A DNA stretch of 64,000 nucleotides from Paramixta manurensis (GTDB taxonomy: Bacteria; Pseudomonadota; Gammaproteobacteria; Enterobacterales; Enterobacteriaceae), in contig NZ_CP054212.1 of assembly GCF_013285385.1 (NCBI RefSeq), positions 2,790,001-2,854,000 of the forward strand, in the 5' to 3' direction. Both the position numbers and the translations under genes were made by a program. The notes beneath the pieces were generated by a model. The model saw only the letters and a list, made by a program, of their open reading frames with translations, was not told the origin of the DNA and did no database searches. This document shows positions 59,450 through 64,000 of this stretch, piece by piece (the first letter of the stretch is position 1; each line of letters starts with the position of its first letter).

Positions 59450-60406
59450 TTAGATTTGGAAATCAATCACCGGTTCTTCACTCTCGGTTGAGAGCGCCTG
59501 GCGCTTAATCTCTTCCAACGACAGATTTGCGTTACACAGTTCCAGGAACTGCCACACATAGTTACGCTGCAACTGCCCGCGTTTTAATCCTAACCACACG
59601 GTATTGGATTCAAATAAATGTTGGGCTGCCAGGCGGGTGAGTTTTGAATGTTCATCAACTTGGCACGCCTGATCGGCAAGGATCCCCACCCCCAATCCCA
59701 GTTCGACATAGGTTTTTACCACATCGGAATCCTGGGCGCTGAGCACAATATCTGGCTTGAGCCCGGCACTATGAAAAGCCCGATCAACGCGTGAGCGCCC
59801 GGTAATCCCTTGCCGATAAGTAATCAGTGGATGGCGGCTGAGCGCTGCGAGCGTAATCGGCTGCTCCTGCTCCAGTTCATGCCCTTTTGGTACCAGTAAC
59901 GCGTGATGCCAGCTAAACCAGGGAAAAGCCGCCAGCGCCGGATTATTCACCACCTGTTCGCTGGCAATGCCTATATCGGCCTCGCCTGCCACCAGCATCG
60001 CGACAATTTCCTGCGGTGACCCTTGATTGAGCTCCAGACGGACATTCGGATAGAGCACCCGAAATGCTTTGATCACTCGTGGTAGGCTGTAACGGGCTTG
60101 AGTATGGGTGGTGGCAATGGTTAACACCCCGCTCGACTCATTGGTAAAGACATCGGCTAACCGCCGTACTTTGCCCGCTTCATCAAGAATACGCTCGGCG
60201 ATGGTCAGTAAGGCTTTACCCGGTTCAGTCATCCCTAATAAGCGCTTGCCGCGTCGGATAAAGATCTCCACGCCCAGCTCATCTTCCAGATCGCGAATAT
60301 GCCGGCTGACGCCCGATTGCGAAGTAAATAACGCATTAGCGACTTCGGTGAGGTTGAACTCGCAGCGCGCCGCTTCCCGAATGATTTTGAGTTGCTGGAA
60401 ATTCAT
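59450..60406 (-). CDS. cbl: LysR-type sulfur-limitation regulator Cbl
   Basis: 318 residues from ATG 60406 (GAGGG upstream); 22 further in-frame codons are not supported. MNFQQLKIIREAARCEFNLTEVANALFTSQSGVSRHIRDLEDELG is the helix-turn-helix of the CysB/Cbl pair, and TTHTQARYSLPRVIKAF near residue 100 with SQQVVNNP-like loops continues the sensor domain. Placement next to nac and tRNA-Asn as in E. coli favours Cbl over CysB. It activates alkanesulfonate (ssu) and taurine (tau) genes under sulfate limitation, with adenosine phosphosulfate as anti-inducer. Confidence 0.9.
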   Translation of the reverse strand: MNFQQLKIIREAARCEFNLTEVANALFTSQSGVSRHIRDLEDELGVEIFIRRGKRLLGMTEPGKALLTIAERILDEAGKVRRLADVFTNESSGVLTIATTHTQARYSLPRVIKAFRVLYPNVRLELNQGSPQEIVAMLVAGEADIGIASEQVVNNPALAAFPWFSWHHALLVPKGHELEQEQPITLAALSRHPLITYRQGITGRSRVDRAFHSAGLKPDIVLSAQDSDVVKTYVELGLGVGILADQACQVDEHSKLTRLAAQHLFESNTVWLGLKRGQLQRNYVWQFLELCNANLSLEEIKRQALSTESEEPVIDFQI

Positions 60407-60540
60407 GCGCTTATCCCTCTTCATTAACAGTTGAATTCGCCTTATGTTATGAAGGCAAATCAATAGCAACAAATAATAAAAAAAGGATAGTTATGCGATT
60501 TAGTGATAAGAGGACGGGGCGCAGCGCGCCCCCAGAGGAA

Positions 60541-61458
60541 TTAACTGACTAACATCAGTTCACGGTCTTCCACCATCGGCTTATTAAGCAGCGACAGGAG
60601 GATATTTTTTACCGCTTGTGCTGACGGCGAGAGCGGCATGCGGGCGGAAACATTTAGCGACAACGGCAGGTTGAGGGTTGGGCTGTTAATCCGCGCCATC
60701 CACGCGTTGGTCGAACTCACCAATGCACGCGCCGCCGATTCCGGTAACACCGTCACCCCCATCCCGCTGGAAACCGCCGCCGTTAGGGTCGCGATTGATT
60801 CAATTTCACCAATAATCCGCGCACTTAAACGACGTAACGAGAACGCTTCATCGACCCGTTTACGCACCGCACTGTAATCACGCGGCAGGAACAGATTCAT
60901 CTGTGCGACGTCAACCAGGTCAACCGTTGCGCCCGGACAGTCGTTAGCCCCGACCAGGTATAATTCCTCTTTCATTAATGGCAGGCTGGTAATACCGGCC
61001 GTGGGCGCGCGATCATACAATACCGCCATATCCAACTGACCATTCATCACTTTTTCATTTAATAGCGCACCGCTATTTTCGTGAAGGTAAACCAACACCT
61101 CGGGAAATTGTTCACGCACCGTTTGTAGTAGCGGCATGGTTAATGATGAGGCCGCAGTGCCCGGCGCCAGCCCGATAGAGACTTGACCATTGAGCACCTG
61201 TCCGGCATTAATTACCGCCGTTTGCGCCTGTTCACACTGGCGTAAAATAGTACGCGCATGCGCATATAAGATTTTACCCGCTTCGGTCGGCGTCACGCCT
61301 CGCTTGGTGCGGATCAGTAACTGCTGGTCCAGCTCATTTTCCAGCGTGGCGACCTGCTGGCTAAGAGCAGGCTGTGCAATATGCAACACTTCCGCCGCCT
61401 GGGTTAGGCTGCCGATATCGACGATTTTCACGAAGTATTTCAGTCGTCTTAAGTTCAT
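60541..61458 (-). CDS. nac: LysR-type nitrogen assimilation regulator Nac
   Basis: 305 residues from ATG 61458 (GGAGG upstream); 25 upstream codons in frame are rejected. MNLRRLKYFVKIVDIGSLTQAAEVLHIAQPALSQQVATLENEL is the Nac DNA-binding domain, and LAPGTAASSLTMPLLQTV near residue 97 begins the effector domain. Nac links NtrC control to sigma70 promoters, for example repressing gdhA and activating alternative nitrogen source genes. Sigma54 and NtrC sites lie upstream. Downstream cbl is co-directional, as in E. coli. Confidence 0.94.
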   Translation of the reverse strand: MNLRRLKYFVKIVDIGSLTQAAEVLHIAQPALSQQVATLENELDQQLLIRTKRGVTPTEAGKILYAHARTILRQCEQAQTAVINAGQVLNGQVSIGLAPGTAASSLTMPLLQTVREQFPEVLVYLHENSGALLNEKVMNGQLDMAVLYDRAPTAGITSLPLMKEELYLVGANDCPGATVDLVDVAQMNLFLPRDYSAVRKRVDEAFSLRRLSARIIGEIESIATLTAAVSSGMGVTVLPESAARALVSSTNAWMARINSPTLNLPLSLNVSARMPLSPSAQAVKNILLSLLNKPMVEDRELMLVS

Positions 61459-61538
61459 TTTGCCTCCGTCACTGAATCCAGATAATGCCTTAAGTGGCAA
61501 TAAGTCACGCGCCAGTAGCATGGCTCTGGTCATAAGAT

Positions 61539-61555
61539 TGCAATATGCAGGCCAG
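61539..61555 (-). promoter_or_regulatory. Sigma54 promoter of nac
   Basis: On the minus strand CTGGCCTGCATATTGCA fits YTGGCACGNNNNTTGCW with the invariant GG and GC 10 bases apart. It lies about 80 bases upstream of the nac ATG, and Nac expression is known to depend on sigma54. Confidence 0.8.
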
Positions 61556-61681
61556 TTTTGATTCGTGTAAAGAAAAGCGAGGGAATGGAGGCTAACAGCC
61601 GGGAATATAAGCCAATCTTCCTACCTCTAAAGGAGTAATCGCATTACGGGAGAGGGGGTTGATGCGGGAAAAAGTCTCTGA

Positions 61682-61698
61682 CGCACACTAACGGTGCA
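61682..61698. promoter_or_regulatory. NtrC enhancer site upstream of nac
   Basis: CGCACACTAACGGTGCA matches the NtrC dyad TGCACC-N5-GGTGCA at 10 of 12 half-site positions. It lies about 140 bases upstream of the sigma54 promoter, a normal enhancer distance. A poorer second match (TGCACC followed by TGGGGC) begins near 61717. Confidence 0.6.
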
Positions 61699-61895
61699 AA
61701 AAGTGCGTTGCCGCTGTGCACCCTGCATGGGGCTTGGATGGGATGGCATTCGCCGCGCCAGCAATGATGTAAATATCACCGCAATTGACGTAAAACCATC
61801 AATTCGCTGATTTTGCCAGCAAACGCACGAAAAAGGCGAAACTCGGCTTTGACATTTTCCCAGGCCGTCGCTAATATTCGCCCCGTTCACACGAT

Positions 61896-61971
61896 TCCTC
61901 TGTAGTTCAGTCGGTAGAACGGCGGACTGTTAATCCGTATGTCACTGGTTCGAGTCCAGTCAGAGGAGCCA
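61896..61971 (+). tRNA. tRNA-Asn (GTT)
   Basis: 76 bases including the encoded CCA. The acceptor TCCTCTG pairs with CAGAGGA; D-arm GTTCAGTCGGTAGAAC, anticodon loop CTGTTAA with anticodon GTT (61929-61931), and T-arm CTGGTTCGAGTCCAG are all intact. It is essentially the E. coli asn tRNA sequence. The terminator 10 bases later and the T6SS genes beyond suggest this tRNA marks a boundary for inserted DNA. Confidence 0.97.
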
Positions 61972-61980
61972 TATTTAGAG

Positions 61981-62010
61981 AAGCCCGCTTAAGGAAACTT
62001 AAGCGGGCTT
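61981..62010 (+). terminator. Rho-independent terminator after tRNA-Asn
   Basis: AAGCCCGCTTAAG (61981-61993) and CTTAAGCGGGCTT (61998-62010) pair perfectly over 13 bp with a GAAA loop and a T-run. The following 190 bases to the next gene hold nothing I can support. Confidence 0.92.
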
Positions 62011-62200
62011 TTTGCTTTTCATGCTCCTTCGGCTTATCAATCCGGGCGGTTCACGCCGCTGGTACCTCAAATATCGCTTCAACTGAAAAGAATCCCGCAT
62101 TGCCTTAGGTGCCTGGCGGCAGGTCTTGCTTTCTGACGCGCGACGGCATTCGGTGATAAATGCAGGATACCGGCGATAAATAAAACCCGCTGGCGTCTGC

Positions 62201-63559
62201 TCAGGGCTTCTGGCTCAGGATGGAATACCCCACAATCAGCTGCTTCAGCTGCTGTTCCGCCTGCATCCGCTGAGCCTCCGGGATCGTTTTCGGGTCCGGA
62301 TTTGCCGACATCCGGCGCAGCTGTTCCTCAACGGGAACCGACCGATTAAAAGCCTGGGTCGCAGAGAATATCTGCGATTTCAGCTCGCTGACGGTGAGGT
62401 ATTTTCCTTTCTGACCATCCAGAGCATTAAGCTGCCTCGTCAGCGCCTGGAGCCCGGACATGCCTTCATGCCAGCCATTCAGCGTATCCGCAGATATCCC
62501 ATTCAGCACCAGATGCTGTTGCCACTGAATGGATAGCTGCTTCGCATCCGATCTCGATGGCCACAGCGCATTAGCCTGCGACACCAATCCCTGCCCGTAG
62601 CGAATGTTCCAGTCTGGCGGCAGCGCCGCCAGGGTATTCAGCCGGGCAGACGCCTGGCTTATCCATTGCGCCGCCAGCTCATCCTGCTTTTTATCCACCT
62701 TGAGCGCCGCTGTCTCCACTGGCGTGAGCGCCCGGGGAAGTGGCTGCAACACGGCATTAAGTACCTGCCTATTCGAGGGCTGGCGGGTGACAGAATACCA
62801 GCCGGCAAATGCCACCGCGCTGACCACAAAGGCCGTCACCATTCCACCGATAAATGCCCGCCCTCTTTTGGGCGGCGGTGTACCTTCAGCCACGTCAACC
62901 TGGACCGCTGGCTCCTGCCGGATGACGTACACTAATTGAGGCGGGAGGTGATCCGGCTGTCCGACCAGCGGCTCCTCTTCTGATGTCGCGGACCCACCCA
63001 GTGTTATCCCCGTAAGGGGCAATTCGGTGGATGACGTATTTTCCAGGCGCGTGATGGCGCTGCGCACCTGCTGTAACAGCGGTGTTATCTGACTTACAGG
63101 CTGCAGTTCCTGACGGACGAGCGTATCGCTGAGCGCGCCGAGTGTGGTTTCCAGATTAAGCAGCGACAGGTGATCGGCAAACCCCAGCGAGAATGTACGG
63201 AATACTTTCTGCAATCGCTGGAACAATCCCGCAAGGATCTCCACGCGCGCATGTGGGTTCTGTGGCCAGCATTGCGCCCACTGATGGCCCAGCATGGCAC
63301 CAAGAATACTCAGCCCTTCATTCATACCGACGCACTGCGCCAAGTGGCTACGGGCCAGGGTATACCAGGCCCCTGTCTGTAGCTCGATGCCGTTCTTCTC
63401 AAACAGCGACAGGGCCAGCTTTTCAACCCGATCCCAGTGGATATCAGGCCTGGCCGGATGGGTTTGTTTACTCATTTCATCGCGCAGGGCGGTGAAATCC
63501 GGGAACGAACGGGGGTCTCCGCCCGTACGGATCTGTCGTGGTCCTGTAGATCGCATCAT
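62201..63559 (-). CDS. Type VI secretion VasL-type (ImpA-domain) protein
   Basis: 452 residues from ATG 63559 (GGGAG seven bases upstream). N-terminal ImpA/TssA-like domain: FPDFTALRDEMSKQTHPARPDIHWDRVEKLALSLFEKNGIELQTGAWYTLARSH near residues 20-75, with the variant of the TssA N-terminus used in VasL proteins. A membrane helix near 240-262 (FIGGMVTAFVVSAVAFAGWY) divides it from a helical C-terminal half. VasL/TssA-like proteins act with the baseplate and sheath cap in T6SS assembly. It lies 50 bases downstream of tssE in the same direction, as a terminal gene of a T6SS operon entering from the right. Confidence 0.82.
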   Translation of the reverse strand: MMRSTGPRQIRTGGDPRSFPDFTALRDEMSKQTHPARPDIHWDRVEKLALSLFEKNGIELQTGAWYTLARSHLAQCVGMNEGLSILGAMLGHQWAQCWPQNPHARVEILAGLFQRLQKVFRTFSLGFADHLSLLNLETTLGALSDTLVRQELQPVSQITPLLQQVRSAITRLENTSSTELPLTGITLGGSATSEEEPLVGQPDHLPPQLVYVIRQEPAVQVDVAEGTPPPKRGRAFIGGMVTAFVVSAVAFAGWYSVTRQPSNRQVLNAVLQPLPRALTPVETAALKVDKKQDELAAQWISQASARLNTLAALPPDWNIRYGQGLVSQANALWPSRSDAKQLSIQWQQHLVLNGISADTLNGWHEGMSGLQALTRQLNALDGQKGKYLTVSELKSQIFSATQAFNRSVPVEEQLRRMSANPDPKTIPEAQRMQAEQQLKQLIVGYSILSQKP

Positions 63560-63609
63560 GGTGTTCTCCCTGAACAAGCAGGCAAGAAATAGAAAAGAAG
63601 GATGACGGA

Positions 63610-64000
63610 CTAAATCCGGGCCTGGTGCCCAAGATAGTTTTGCTGTTTCATATGGCGTATCAGCACTCTGCCTTCCGGCATAAACTCGGTGCCGTAACGC
63701 ACCAGCCCCAGCCCCTTCAGCTCCGCATCAATGGCATAGCGCAGCTCACCGGGGACGTTCTGCTCCAGCAGCACCACCTCAATCTTTTTAAGTCGTGGCT
63801 CGTATTTCAGCAGCACCTCAGAAAGCGTACCCATCAGTTGATGGGCGGTTCCCCGCATCCCCTGCAGGATTTTGGTCATATCCGGCAGACCATAGTCCGG
63901 CAGGTGCGCCAGCGCTCCTGCCCGGCAGTTGAGGATGCGCTGCATGTTGTCCAGCACCGACAGAATCACCTGGTTTTCTTCGCTGACCTGGTTCAGGTCG
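63610..64000 (-). CDS. tssE: Type VI secretion baseplate protein TssE (5' part cut by window edge)
   Basis: The frame is open to the right edge, beyond the GTG at 63969 which therefore need not be the start. VSEENQVILSVLDNMQRILN is followed by CRAGALAHLPDYGLPDMTKI, the GPW/gp25-like lysozyme-related fold of TssE with the invariant PDYGLPD, and later PRLKKIEVVLLEQN. TssE is a wedge component of the T6SS baseplate. Together with the VasL-type gene it shows that a T6SS cluster continues to the right. Confidence 0.9.
   Translation of the reverse strand, partial: DLNQVSEENQVILSVLDNMQRILNCRAGALAHLPDYGLPDMTKILQGMRGTAHQLMGTLSEVLLKYEPRLKKIEVVLLEQNVPGELRYAIDAELKGLGLVRYGTEFMPEGRVLIRHMKQQNYLGHQARI

Noticed and set aside
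1..64000. CRISPR arrays, prophage genes, insertion sequences, rRNA
   Set aside because: No regularly spaced repeats, no transposase, integrase or structural phage genes and no rRNA segments were recognised; the only phage-like item is the Gp49-type toxin of the toxin-antitoxin pair.

Overview
The window looks like a chromosomal segment of a gamma-proteobacterium of the order Enterobacterales, probably an environmental or plant-associated member of the Enterobacteriaceae. This rests on recognisable enteric genes (amn, yeeO, cbl, nac, a tRNA-Asn, phnFGHIJKLMNP), enteric-type Fur, Pho and NtrC/sigma54 sites, and a fairly high G+C backbone. In E. coli, amn, yeeO, cbl, nac and asn tRNA genes lie in one neighbourhood. 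Here the same markers are spread over about 50 kb, with accessory cassettes between them. I cannot name the genus. I see no insertion sequence, prophage, CRISPR array or rRNA.

Layout, left to right. (1) 1-8.3 kb is an iron-acquisition locus. A leftward NIS siderophore operon (SbnG-like citrate-forming aldolase, ATP-grasp ligase, IucA/IucC synthetase, MFS exporter cut by the window edge) faces a periplasmic binding protein gene and a TonB-dependent receptor, with Fur boxes. The order resembles vibrioferrin pvsABC with an added citrate-supply enzyme. (2) 8.6-16 kb holds a two-cysteine OhrR-type regulator divergent from a secreted alpha/beta hydrolase, a flavin reductase, a GNAT enzyme, two MFS carriers and yeeO. 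The palindrome in the ohrR/hydrolase spacer recurs in front of the second MFS gene. (3) 16-22.2 kb is a Cu(I)/Ag(I) RND efflux operon. (4) 22.5-24 kb is an AT-richer orphan type VI secretion cassette: Hcp, an L,D-transpeptidase-like effector and a secreted putative immunity protein. (5) 24.1-32.7 kb has yceI and then a four-carbon sugar-acid catabolic cluster with its own transporter and YhfZ-like regulator. (6) 32.7-36.3 kb has amn, a toxin-antitoxin pair and a purine permease.

(7) 36.4-44.4 kb is a sugar ABC transporter plus D-lyxose isomerase operon, bracketed by an OmpR-type response regulator and a hybrid histidine kinase, which looks like a dedicated sugar-sensing unit. (8) 44.5-46.9 kb holds an unrecognised small membrane or secreted protein, then a polymorphic HNH-nuclease toxin and a SUKH-like immunity protein. 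(9) 46.9-58.2 kb is a C-P lyase locus in the order phnFGHIJKLMNP-CDEE. It lacks phnO, carries two permease genes, and has a Pho box in front of phnC. (10) 58.4-62 kb has a short-chain dehydrogenase, cbl, nac with a sigma54 promoter and an NtrC-like enhancer, and tRNA-Asn. (11) From 62.2 kb to the right edge a type VI secretion gene cluster begins (VasL-type protein, TssE). It could supply the apparatus for the two effector cassettes.

Coordinates include stop codons. Start codons were moved from the longest possible reading frame where a ribosome-binding site or family length supports it, and each such choice is stated.
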